DNA of 64,000 bases, from positions 124,001-188,000 of the forward strand of contig NZ_FOFV01000011.1 of assembly GCF_900111005.1 (NCBI RefSeq). Reading direction: 5' to 3'. The position numbers were made by a program, and so were the translations under genes. This DNA is from Lentzea albida (GTDB taxonomy: Bacteria > Actinomycetota > Actinomycetes > Mycobacteriales > Pseudonocardiaceae). Numbering within the stretch: position 1 is the first letter of the stretch; each line of letters begins with the position of its first letter. This document shows positions 15,926-23,516 of the stretch, one piece after another. Below the pieces are notes generated by a model. That model did not search any database, was not told where the DNA came from, and saw only the letters and a program-made list of their open reading frames with translations.

Positions 15926-16811
15926 CCTCGATCCTCGTCACCGGCGTCACCGGCCGTCACGGCGGTACCGGCGCCCACGTGGTGCGACGGCTGCGCGAGG
16001 AGGGCAGGGACGTCCGCGTGCTCGCCCGCACCCGCGGTGACCGCACGGAGGCCCTCGAAGCGATCGGCGCCGAGGTGGTGATCGGTGACCTGCAGGACCG
16101 CCGCGGCATCGTGCCCGCGCTGGAAGGCGTCGCACAGGCCTACTTCACGTACCCGATCGACGCCGGGGTGATCGGCGCCGCCGCCAATTTCGCCGCTGCG
16201 GCAAGGGAGTCCGGTGCCTCGCCCCGCACGGTCGTGATGTCCATGGGAACCGCTCATCCCGGGCACCCCAGCGGCCGCGGACGCGATCAGTGGCTCGCGG
16301 AGGAGGTCCTCCGGTGGGCAGGACTCGACCTGCTGGTCCTGCGTGTGGCGGCGGCGTTCCACCAGAACGTCCCCGCACTGCACGGGCGGTCCGCGCGGGA
16401 GGAGGGCGTGATCCGCAACTGCTTCGGTGAGGGCCCCGTCGCCTGGATCAACGGGCGTGACGCCGCGGAGCTCGCGGTGGCCGCGCTCCTGCACTCCGAG
16501 AGGTTCGACGGCCTGGTCTGCCACCCCTGGGGGCGGAGGAGCTGACCCACCACGAGATCGCGGCGGTGCTGGCCGAGCAGTGGGGCAGGCCCGTCCGGTT
16601 CGAGCCGGTCTCCGCCGAGCGGTGGCGCGAGGAGTTGGTGGCACTGTCCGAAGTGGAGGATTTCGTCAACGCCGACATGGCCGGGCGCATCACGGCCGTC
16701 GCCGAACGGGTCGCGGTGCACGGCTCGACGATGAAGGCCGACCTGGGCGCGTTGGCGCGCCTCATCGGCCGTGCTCCGCTGACGTTCCGCGAGTTCGCCC
16801 GGACCCTGTGA
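15922..16811 (+). pseudogene. NmrA-like NAD(P)-binding oxidoreductase, frameshifted
   Basis: From GTG 15922 the first 207 codons give a typical NmrA/atypical SDR protein: ILVTGVTGRHGGTGAHVVRR, ARTRGDRTEALEAIGAEVV, and a central LLVLRVAAAFHQN. The frame stops at 16545, but the -1 frame carries on without a gap (EELTHHEIAAVLAEQWG to FREFARTL, ending 16811), as in intact homologues. The shift lies at a GGGGG run (16529-16533); one added G restores about 295 residues. It is either a recent mutation or a base-calling error. Confidence 0.75.
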
Positions 16812-16814
16812 GCG

Positions 16815-16842
16815 GGTGCCGGGGACCGACGTCCCCGGCACC
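16815..16842. terminator. Bidirectional hairpin terminator
   Basis: GGTGCCGGGGAC and GTCCCCGGCACC form a perfect 12-bp stem with a 4-nt loop. It lies 3 bp after the NmrA stop and 9 bp before the end of the convergent SDR gene, so it probably serves both. Confidence 0.75.
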
Positions 16843-16851
16843 CCGTCCGCC

Positions 16852-17601
16852 TCAGTGCCCGTTGATCGCCGCGACGACCTGGTCGTAGTCGCCGCGCGCC
16901 TCGCCGTAGCGCAGGAACTTCACGCGCTCGACCTGGATCTCGCGGGCGTCGGGTTGCGTCTCGATGAGTTCCACGACCTCGGTGATGAACTCGTCGAGCG
17001 GCATGGCCTGCTCGTTCTCCTTGTGGCCCGGCAGCAGGTCCGACCGCACGGCCGGTGGCTCCAGCTCCACGACCTTCACCGACGTGTCGGCGAGCTGCAG
17101 GCGCAGCGACTCGCTGAGCATGTGGATGGCGGCCTTGGACGCGTTGTAGCTCGGCGTGATCGTCAGCGGAGTGAAGGCGAGCCCGGACGAGACGGTCATG
17201 ATCGTGGCGTCCGGCTGCGCCTGGAGGTGCTCGACGAACGCGGCGATCAGGCGGATCGGGCCGAGCACGTTCGTGGTCACGACGCTCTCGGCGGACTCCA
17301 GGAACGACTCGGGGCGGTGCCAGTCCTCGACGCGCATGATGCCGGCCATCGTGATCAGGACGTTGACCGACGGGAAGCGGGCGAGGACGTCCTTGGACGC
17401 GGCCTCGACGCTCGCGGGGTCGGCGGTGTCGATGCGGACGGTCTCGACACCGGGGTTCTCGGCGGCGATCTTCTCGAGCAGCTCGGTGCGCCGGCCGCCC
17501 ACGATCACGGTGTTGCCGCGCTCGCGCAGGGCGAGGGCGAGCGCCAGGCCGAGACCGCTGGTGGCGCCGGGGATGAAGACGGTGTTTCCGGTGATCTGCA
17601 T
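16852..17601 (-). CDS. Short-chain dehydrogenase/reductase (DltE-like)
   Basis: It has 249 residues in a classical Rossmann SDR: nucleotide loop GATSGLGLALA, VIVGGRR, the structural 'NAG' region as TMAGIM, catalytic Ser in VSSGLAF and YNASK for Tyr and Lys. It starts MQITGNTVFIPGATSG, as in DltE-type oxidoreductases. ATG 17601 is the first codon after the operator region. It is divergent from an XRE regulator that probably controls it. Substrate unknown. Confidence 0.88.
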   Translation of the reverse strand: MQITGNTVFIPGATSGLGLALALALRERGNTVIVGGRRTELLEKIAAENPGVETVRIDTADPASVEAASKDVLARFPSVNVLITMAGIMRVEDWHRPESFLESAESVVTTNVLGPIRLIAAFVEHLQAQPDATIMTVSSGLAFTPLTITPSYNASKAAIHMLSESLRLQLADTSVKVVELEPPAVRSDLLPGHKENEQAMPLDEFITEVVELIETQPDAREIQVERVKFLRYGEARGDYDQVVAAINGH

Positions 17602-17612
17602 GCACCCAATGT

Positions 17613-17662
17613 CTGCCGATCGCCGATCTCGCGGCAGAGAGCCCTTGTCGGGGGATCGGCAG
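17613..17662. promoter_or_regulatory. Inverted repeat in the SDR/XRE divergent promoter
   Basis: CTGCCGATC (17613-17621) pairs exactly with GATCGGCAG (17654-17662) across 32 bp, with a third CCGATC at 17623-17628. Half-sites this far apart suit two repressor dimers. It is a candidate operator for the XRE regulator at 17701. Confidence 0.5.
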
Positions 17663-17700
17663 TCCCTGGTTCGCGTCCCCGGTCCACGGATACTGGACCC

Positions 17701-18540
17701 ATGGATCGGGTCGAACTCGCGGCATTCCTCCGCCGCCGCCGGGAGGAACTGAGGCCGGAGGACGTCGGCCTGCCGGCGGGGGCGCGCAGGCGGGCACGGG
17801 GGCTGAGGCGCGAGGAGGTCGCGGCGCTGGCCACGATGTCCACGGACTACTACACGCGCCTGGAACAGCAACGCGGCCCGCAGCCGAGCGAGCAGATGCT
17901 GGCCGCGCTCGCCAGGGCGTTGCGGCTGAGCGTCGAGGAACGCGACTACCTGTTCCGCGTCGCGGGCCGCAACGCCCCCGCGCGCTCCGCCGTGCCGACT
18001 CACGTCGCGCCCGCGTTGCAACGGGTGCTCGACCGACTGAACGACACGCCTGCGCTGATCCTGTCGAACCTCAGCGAGGTGCTGGTGCAGAACCGGTTCG
18101 CCGAGGCGCTGTACGGCGACTCCTCGCACTTCACCGGACTGGCTCGCAGCGGGATCTACCGCTGGTTCACCCACCCCGGCGAGCGGCTGGTCTACCGGGA
18201 ACAGGACCGCGAGCGGCAGGGCCGCGCCCAGGTCGCGACCCTGCGTGCCGCCTACGCCTCGATGGGCGCGCAGTCACGGGCGGGCGAGCTCGTCCAGGCG
18301 CTGCTGAAGGAGAGCGCGGAGTTCGCGGCGTTGTGGGAGCTGCACGAGGTGGGCAAGCGGTTCGAGGACCACAAGGTGCTCGTGCACCCGCAGCTCGGCG
18401 AGATCGAGGTGGACTGCCAGGCCTTGCTCACCGAGGACCAGACGCAGGCGCTGCTCGTGCTGACCGCGCCGCCGCGCACCGAGGCGTTCGAGAAGCTGCA
18501 ACTGCTCGGCGTGCTGGGCACGGAGACGTTCGTCAGCTGA
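17701..18540 (+). CDS. XRE-family regulator with MmyB-like ligand domain
   Basis: It has 279 residues. An N-terminal helix-turn-helix (ELAAFLRRRREELRPEDVGL, RGLRREEVAALATMSTDYYT, RLEQQRGPQPS) is followed by the MmyB/PAS-like domain that binds a small lipophilic ligand (LNDTPALILSNLSEVLVQNR, GIYRWFTHPGERLVYREQD). This family commonly sits divergent to an SDR in actinobacteria and represses it, as the layout here suggests. The 3' end overlaps the convergent GNAT gene by 8 bp. Confidence 0.92.
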   Translation: MDRVELAAFLRRRREELRPEDVGLPAGARRRARGLRREEVAALATMSTDYYTRLEQQRGPQPSEQMLAALARALRLSVEERDYLFRVAGRNAPARSAVPTHVAPALQRVLDRLNDTPALILSNLSEVLVQNRFAEALYGDSSHFTGLARSGIYRWFTHPGERLVYREQDRERQGRAQVATLRAAYASMGAQSRAGELVQALLKESAEFAALWELHEVGKRFEDHKVLVHPQLGEIEVDCQALLTEDQTQALLVLTAPPRTEAFEKLQLLGVLGTETFVS

Positions 18541-19009
18541 GGACGAGGATCGTCTCCTCGATCTCGGCTTTGCGCGCGTTCGCATAGCCGACGTCGGTGC
18601 CGACCGGCCGGAAGCCCGCCCTGGTCAGCACCCGCAGCGACGCCGCGTTGTCACTGGCGGCGCGGGCGTGCAACGGCCGGGTGGTGACGTGCTCGAGCAG
18701 CAACGCGACCGCGCGGCCGGCGACGCCCTGGCCCCAGACCAACCGGTCGATCCAGTAGGTGATCTCGGTGTCGCCGTCCAGCACGAAGCTCGCGATGGAG
18801 CCCACGACCACACCGTCACCGAGGATGACCTGGTTGAAGGTTTCGGGGTTGGCCCGGATCCTGCGCATGTGCGCGTCGAACGCCGCGCGGTCGTCCGGGT
18901 CCTCCGCGGTGAACGCGGCCATCCGGACCGCCTCGGGATCGCGCATGAACTCGAACAGCACGTCGAGATCAGCATCCTCGAGGCCGCGCAACGCCACTTC
19001 ACGGATCAT
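18533..19009 (-). CDS. GNAT-family acetyltransferase (RimJ/RimL-like)
   Basis: It has 158 residues. It begins IREVALRGLEDADLDVLFEF and has the acetyl-CoA loop as RLVWGQGVAGRAVALLL, then ASDNAASLRVLTRAGFRPVG, typical of RimJ/RimL-like acetyltransferases acting on protein N-termini or small amines. ATG 19009 overlaps the stop of the upstream esterase gene (ATGA), so the two are co-translated. Substrate unknown. Confidence 0.88.
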   Translation of the reverse strand: MIREVALRGLEDADLDVLFEFMRDPEAVRMAAFTAEDPDDRAAFDAHMRRIRANPETFNQVILGDGVVVGSIASFVLDGDTEITYWIDRLVWGQGVAGRAVALLLEHVTTRPLHARAASDNAASLRVLTRAGFRPVGTDVGYANARKAEIEETILVLS

Positions 19010-20040
19010 CGAGCCAGCCTAGTCGCGAGCCAGGCCAGCGAGAGGGGATATCGGAAGTCGATCGCGCCGTGGCCCGCGTCGAAGAGCTCGAAGTGCACCC
19101 GCTCGTCGGGAAGCCCGGCCCGGGCGATCTCCTTGCGGAACGCCTCGGCACCCAGGTCGAGGAAGTACTCGTCCCGCGTGCCCGCGTCGATCCACACCGC
19201 CCGGAGGGACCGGACGGCGTCGGCGTGCGCCGGCACCATCCGCACGGGGTCCCAGTCGAGCCAGCGCTGCCACACCTCGGGCCTCGGCGCGCCGGTGACG
19301 GCGTCGAACGGCAGCTCGGGCGTGCCGTCCTCGTTCGCCGAGAAGCACGCCGCCACACCGTAGATCCCGAGCAGGTCCATGTCCGCGGGCTTCGTGAACG
19401 CCGTGCGCGTGGTGAAGTCCTCCCACCACTTCCGGATGTCGTGGTCGTAGCCGCGCAACGCCCGTGCGGCCTTGCCGAAGTCCGCGAGGTAGCAGAGCTC
19501 GTAGAGCGCGTCACCGGCGTGCGTGGCCAACCCGCCGAACAGGTCCGGCCGCAGCATCGGCGTGATCATCGCGCCGAACCCGCCCGACGACTTGCCGGCG
19601 ATCGCCCGCGACTCCCGGTCCGGGATCGTGCGGTAGTGCGCGTCCACCCACGGCACGATCTCGTCGCACAGGTACGAGTGGTAGCGCCCGGTGCCGGGGG
19701 AGTCGACGAACTGCGAGCCACCGTAGGACGTCCACGCGTCGACGTACACGACCACACAGCCCGGGGCCCCGTTCGCGAACACCGCGTCCGCCGTCTCGAT
19801 GAACGGCTGGCGGAACGGCGTGCGGTTCGCCCACATCTGCAGATGCCCGGTGTAACCCTGGATCATGTACACGGCGGGATAGCGCTCAGCGCTCTCGTCG
19901 TAGCCCGGCGGCACGTACACCCACAACGGCCGTTGGTGCGGATCGCCGAGCGGGTTGTCCCGCAACAACGCGGAGTCGACGGTGTGCCGGTCGAGCCGGC
20001 CGGCCAGTGGTCCCTCCCAGGGCAGCATGGCGCCAGTCAA
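19006..20040 (-). CDS. Esterase D/mycolyltransferase-like alpha/beta hydrolase
   Basis: It has 344 residues. The nucleophile elbow is GKSSGG and the catalytic His is probably in FDAGHGAIDF; PLWVYVPPGYDESAERYPAV matches the putative-esterase (EstD/antigen 85) superfamily. No signal peptide is seen, so it is likely cytoplasmic. It opens a two-gene unit with the GNAT gene, and its start lies next to the operator shared with the TetR gene at 20082, which probably controls it. Confidence 0.82.
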   Translation of the reverse strand: MTGAMLPWEGPLAGRLDRHTVDSALLRDNPLGDPHQRPLWVYVPPGYDESAERYPAVYMIQGYTGHLQMWANRTPFRQPFIETADAVFANGAPGCVVVYVDAWTSYGGSQFVDSPGTGRYHSYLCDEIVPWVDAHYRTIPDRESRAIAGKSSGGFGAMITPMLRPDLFGGLATHAGDALYELCYLADFGKAARALRGYDHDIRKWWEDFTTRTAFTKPADMDLLGIYGVAACFSANEDGTPELPFDAVTGAPRPEVWQRWLDWDPVRMVPAHADAVRSLRAVWIDAGTRDEYFLDLGAEAFRKEIARAGLPDERVHFELFDAGHGAIDFRYPLSLAWLATRLAR

Positions 20041-20046
20041 CCACAG

Positions 20047-20062
20047 TGGACTCGCCAGTCCA
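20047..20062. promoter_or_regulatory. TetR-type operator, copy 1
   Basis: TGGACT-cgcc-AGTCCA is a perfect 6-4-6 palindrome between the esterase start (20040) and the TetR start (20082). A close relative lies after the TetR gene at 20671. This is strong evidence for a shared TetR-bound site. Confidence 0.75.
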
Positions 20063-20081
20063 GAAAAATTAGCATCGACCC

Positions 20082-20663
20082 ATGGCTTTGACGACGAAGG
20101 GCCGCGCCACCAGGCAGCGCATCATCGAGGGCGCCGCGGCCTACCTGCGCAGCGACGAGCCCGTCGGCGTGACCCTGGACGACATCCGCGCCATCACCGG
20201 CACGAGCAAGAGCCAGATCTTCCACTACTTCCCCGACGGCAAGGAGGAGCTCTTCCTCGCCGTGGCCCGCTACGAGGCCTCCCGCGTCCTGGAGGACCAG
20301 CAGCCGCACCTGGGCGCACTCACGTCGTGGGCGGCCTGGGACCGCTGGCGCGAGTCCATCGTGACGCGCTACCGCCTGCAGGGACGGCACTGTCCGCTGG
20401 GCACGTTGATGGGCGAGGTCGGCAGCACGCCGGGCGCGCGGGAAGTGATCACCACGCTGCTCGGCCAGTGGCAGAACCACGTCCGCAAGGGGATCGCCGA
20501 CATGCAGGAGTCGGGCCTGGTGCGCCCCGCCCTGGACCCCGACCGGGTCGCCGCGGCGTTCATCGCGGGCATCCAGGGCGGCGTGCTGGTGCTCATGTCG
20601 ACCGGCAGCACCACCCACCTCGAAGCCGCCCTGGACACCCTGATCGCCCACCTCCGAGGCTGA
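20082..20663 (+). CDS. TetR-family transcriptional regulator
   Basis: It has 193 residues. The N-terminal TetR helix-turn-helix is plain (GRATRQRIIEGAAAYLRS, VTLDDIRAITGTSKSQIFHY, FPDGKEELFLAVA), with a C-terminal ligand domain of the LmrA/YxaF type (HCPLGTLMGEVGSTPGAREV, ALDPDRVAAAFIAGIQGGVL). The flanking palindromes at 20047 and 20671 suggest that it represses itself, the esterase operon and the downstream SDR. Ligand unknown. Confidence 0.92.
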   Translation: MALTTKGRATRQRIIEGAAAYLRSDEPVGVTLDDIRAITGTSKSQIFHYFPDGKEELFLAVARYEASRVLEDQQPHLGALTSWAAWDRWRESIVTRYRLQGRHCPLGTLMGEVGSTPGAREVITTLLGQWQNHVRKGIADMQESGLVRPALDPDRVAAAFIAGIQGGVLVLMSTGSTTHLEAALDTLIAHLRG

Positions 20664-20670
20664 GTTTTTC

Positions 20671-20686
20671 TGGACTTGCTGGTCCA
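20671..20686. promoter_or_regulatory. TetR-type operator, copy 2
   Basis: TGGACttgctgGTCCA repeats the outer half-sites of the 20047 operator, 26 bp before the SDR start. The SDR therefore has its own repressor-controlled promoter, although it lies directly downstream of the repressor gene. Confidence 0.7.
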
Positions 20687-20711
20687 AAAAGTGGCTCGTA
20701 CCGTCGAGCAC

Positions 20712-21479
20712 ATGACACAGCGACTGGAGGGCAAGACGGCCCTCGTCACCGGTTCCACCAGCAACATCGGCCGCGCGATCGCGGTCGCCTTCGCCGCGGA
20801 AGGCGCCCACGTCGTCGTCTCCGGCCGCGACGCGTCCAAGGGCGCCGCGGTCGTCTCGCAGATCCGCGCCGCGGGCGGCGAGGCCGACTTCGTCCGCGCC
20901 GACCTCGACGGCACCCCCGCCGTCAGCCACGCCCTCGCCGCCGAGGCGACGGAACTCCTGGGCCGGGTCGACGTCCTCGTGAACAACGCCGGCATCTACC
21001 CGCCCTCCTCCACCGCGACGACGGACGAGGAGACGTTCGACAGCGTCTTCGGCGTCAACGTGAAGGCACCGTTCTTCCTGACCCAGGCCCTGGTCCCGGC
21101 GATGGTCGAGGCGGGCGGAGGCGTGGTGATCAACCTCGGCTCGTGGATCACGAGGCTGGGCGTGCCGAGCGGCTCGATCTACAGCACCAGCAAGGGCGCG
21201 ATGGAGACGCTGACGCGGGCGTGGGCGTCGGAGTTCGGGCCGCGGGGAGTCCGGGTCAACGCCATCTCGCCCGGCGTGATCGCCTCCGACGGCTGGGACG
21301 ACGCGACCCGTGCCGCGGCCGACGTGATGATGCACGGCACGCCGGCGGGCCGGTCGGGACACCCGGACGCGATCGCGGCGGCGGCCGTGTACCTGGCGTC
21401 GGAGGAGGCGGCGTTCGTGCACGGGATCGTGCTGGACGTGGATGGCGGGCGGACCGGGGTGGCGGTGGTGGCGGCTTGA
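20712..21479 (+). CDS. Short-chain dehydrogenase/reductase
   Basis: It has 255 residues: cofactor loop TGSTSNIGRAIA, VVVSGRDASKG (basic residues favour NADPH), NNAGIY, catalytic serine region INLGSWI, YSTSKGAMETL (Tyr and Lys) and VNAISPGVIAS. The catalytic Ser follows a Gly-Ser pair rather than SSxxS, a mild variation. ATG 20712 is preferred to 20676 because it follows the operator. It belongs to the TetR regulon described above; substrate unknown. Confidence 0.88.
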   Translation: MTQRLEGKTALVTGSTSNIGRAIAVAFAAEGAHVVVSGRDASKGAAVVSQIRAAGGEADFVRADLDGTPAVSHALAAEATELLGRVDVLVNNAGIYPPSSTATTDEETFDSVFGVNVKAPFFLTQALVPAMVEAGGGVVINLGSWITRLGVPSGSIYSTSKGAMETLTRAWASEFGPRGVRVNAISPGVIASDGWDDATRAAADVMMHGTPAGRSGHPDAIAAAAVYLASEEAAFVHGIVLDVDGGRTGVAVVAA

Positions 21480-21848
21480 GGGTGGCGGTTTGAGGGGGTG
21501 GCGCAGGTGGGGGTGGCGCAGTTAGGGCGGCAGCAGGTGGGCGGCAGCAGGTGGGGCAGCGCAGGTGCGGCGGCAGCGCTGCGGCGGCGGGGCGGAGGCG
21601 GGCGGCAGCGCCGTGGCGCTGCCAGGTCAGGCGCGCCGGGCTTGGCGGCCACCGGCTTGGCCGCCCGCAGCCGCTCCACTCCTGCCGCGGGCGGCTCGGC
21701 TGTCGCACCACCTCGCCCACCTGCCCACCCAGTCCGCCACGCCCACCCCACCCACCCCTGCACCTCGCCCCACTCCGCCCGCCGCGTGTGACCCCGGTCA
21801 CCTATCCGCCCGCTTTCTGTGACCTGAGGCGACACTCGCCGGTCTCCC
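21480..21848. other. Low-complexity intergenic region with a G-to-C strand switch
   Basis: About 370 bp without a convincing gene. The first half is G-rich with repeated GGTGGCGCAGGTGGG and GGCAGCAGGTGGG-like units. The second half is C-rich with CCCACC units, so the strand asymmetry reverses near 21620. GTGACC-cc-GGTCAC (21788-21801) lies about 50 bp before the sigma-fusion start and is a candidate operator. Confidence 0.5.
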
Positions 21849-23417
21849 ATGACGAGCGAGGACAAGCCGGCGAAGGGTGCGGAAGTGACGGGTCGGGAGT
21901 GGCTGGGGCAGGTGGACGCGGAGCAGGTGCGGGCCGCGCGGGCCGGTGATCGGACGGCGCTCGACGCCGTGGTCGCGGGTTGCCTGCCGCTGGTCTACAA
22001 CGTCGCCGGTCGGGCGTTGCACGCCGATTCCGACGTCGACGACGTCGTGCAGGAGACCATGGTCCGGGTGATCCGCGGGCTCGACGCCCTGCGGGAGCCC
22101 GACCGGTTCCGCAGCTGGCTGGTGGCCGTCACGATCAACCAGGTCCGCGAGCACCACCGGCGGCGGGACCTGGCACCGGCGCCGCTCGAGGAGTACGACC
22201 GGGCCGATCCCGGGGCCGAATTCGTCGAGACGGCCCTGTCGCGGCTGCACTTCGCGCAGCAGCGGCGGGAGGTCGACGAGGCCGCGCGGTGGCTCGACCC
22301 GTCCGACCGCGAGCTGCTGGCGTTGTGGACGCTCGAACGCGTCGGGCAGCTGTCCCGCGGCGAGGTGACGGACGCGCTCGACCTCAACGCGCACGTGGTG
22401 ACGGTGCGGGTCAGCAGGTTGAAGGGGCGGCTGGAGACGATCCGGCACCTGGTGCGGGCGCTGTCGATGGAACCTCGGTGCGCTGGGCTGGAGAAGGCCG
22501 CGCAGGGGTGGAACGGCGAGCCGAACCCGTTGTGGCGCAAGCGGCTCCTGCGGCACGTCGACGAGTGCGGGCGGTGCCGCCGCGGGGTGGACGACGCGAT
22601 GCCCGTCGAGCGCATCCTGACCGGGGCCGCGTTGCTCGTCGTGCCGGCCGCGTACCTGCCGCGGCTGCTCGAGAACCTCGGTGACGTCGAGCCCGTCGCG
22701 CACGTGGCCGCGCACCTCTCCGAACCCGCGGGCCTGTTCGCGAAGCTCACCGCCAAGCCCGTCCTCGCGGTCGCGGGTGCCGCGGCCGTCTGCGGGCTCG
22801 TCGGCGTGGTCGGCACGATGGTGCTGATGCCGTCCGACCCGCCCGCCGCGGTCGCCGGTCCGGCCACCACCCAGGCACTCGCGCTCACCACCTCCTCCTC
22901 ACAGCCGGTGGAGAGCACCACCACGACGACCACCACGACGACCACGACCACCACCACGACGACCAAGGCGCCCGAGCCCGTTCGCGTCGCCACGCCGGAG
23001 GAACGCGTCCTGGCGCTGATCAACGAGACCAGGGCGAAGGACGGGCTGGCCCCGCTCAAGATCGACCCCGCGCTGGTCACCGCCGCGGAACGCCACACGA
23101 CGGCCATGATGAGCAACGGCTGCGGCCTGTCGCACCAGTGCTCCGGCGAGAGCGGACTCGGCGAGCGCAGCACGGCGGCGGGCGTCAAGTGGAGCTCGGT
23201 CGCGGAGAACGTCGGCATGGGCGGGCCGGTCAAGGACGACGTCGAGGCGATCTCCAGGATGGCGCTCGGCCTCACCCAGGGCATGATCGACGAGAAGCCG
23301 CCGAACGACGGCCACCGCAAGAACATCCTCAGCAGGTCGTCCACCCGCATCGGCATCGTCGTCGTCCGCGACGCCAAGGGCACCGTGTGGATGACGCACG
23401 ACTTCGCCGGAAGTTGA
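21849..23417 (+). CDS. Membrane-tethered ECF-type sigma factor fused to zinc anti-sigma motif and CAP domain
   Basis: It has 522 residues in five parts. Sigma region 2 spans about 28-105 (DVDDVVQETMVRVIRGLDAL, FRSWLVAVTINQVREH) and sigma region 4 about 145-200 (LTREG-like turn as QLSRGEVTDALDL). A zinc anti-sigma motif HVDECGRC (His236, Cys240, Cys243; Hx3Cx2C) follows, then one strong membrane helix (about 304-326), a run of 16 threonines (357-372), and an extracytoplasmic CAP/SCP domain (about 380-520; ENVGMGG, GHRKNILS). Sigma activity may be held at the membrane by its own anti-sigma part and released by proteolysis; that is inference. ATG 21849 is the first reasonable start. Confidence 0.85.
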   Translation: MTSEDKPAKGAEVTGREWLGQVDAEQVRAARAGDRTALDAVVAGCLPLVYNVAGRALHADSDVDDVVQETMVRVIRGLDALREPDRFRSWLVAVTINQVREHHRRRDLAPAPLEEYDRADPGAEFVETALSRLHFAQQRREVDEAARWLDPSDRELLALWTLERVGQLSRGEVTDALDLNAHVVTVRVSRLKGRLETIRHLVRALSMEPRCAGLEKAAQGWNGEPNPLWRKRLLRHVDECGRCRRGVDDAMPVERILTGAALLVVPAAYLPRLLENLGDVEPVAHVAAHLSEPAGLFAKLTAKPVLAVAGAAAVCGLVGVVGTMVLMPSDPPAAVAGPATTQALALTTSSSQPVESTTTTTTTTTTTTTTTTKAPEPVRVATPEERVLALINETRAKDGLAPLKIDPALVTAAERHTTAMMSNGCGLSHQCSGESGLGERSTAAGVKWSSVAENVGMGGPVKDDVEAISRMALGLTQGMIDEKPPNDGHRKNILSRSSTRIGIVVVRDAKGTVWMTHDFAGS

Positions 23418-23445
23418 GTCGCGAAACCGAAAACCAAAAGATCAT

Positions 23446-23477
23446 CCTGTGGTCGTACGTGAGAACGCGACCACAGG
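23446..23477. terminator. Hairpin between the sigma-fusion gene and mptB
   Basis: CCTGTGGTCG (23446-23455) and CGACCACAGG (23468-23477) form a perfect 10-bp stem with a 12-nt loop, 29 bp after the sigma-fusion stop. It is a likely terminator without a T-tract, or an operator for the gene at 23517. Confidence 0.55.
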
Positions 23478-23516
23478 CGGACGCGTGACGATCTGTCCGG
23501 AAAGCACTGTCCTACC

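Noticed and set aside
22912..22968. Thr-codon run as a frameshift or assembly artefact
   Set aside because: The ACC/ACG run stays in frame, and both the domains before and after it are intact, as expected of a wall-spanning linker.
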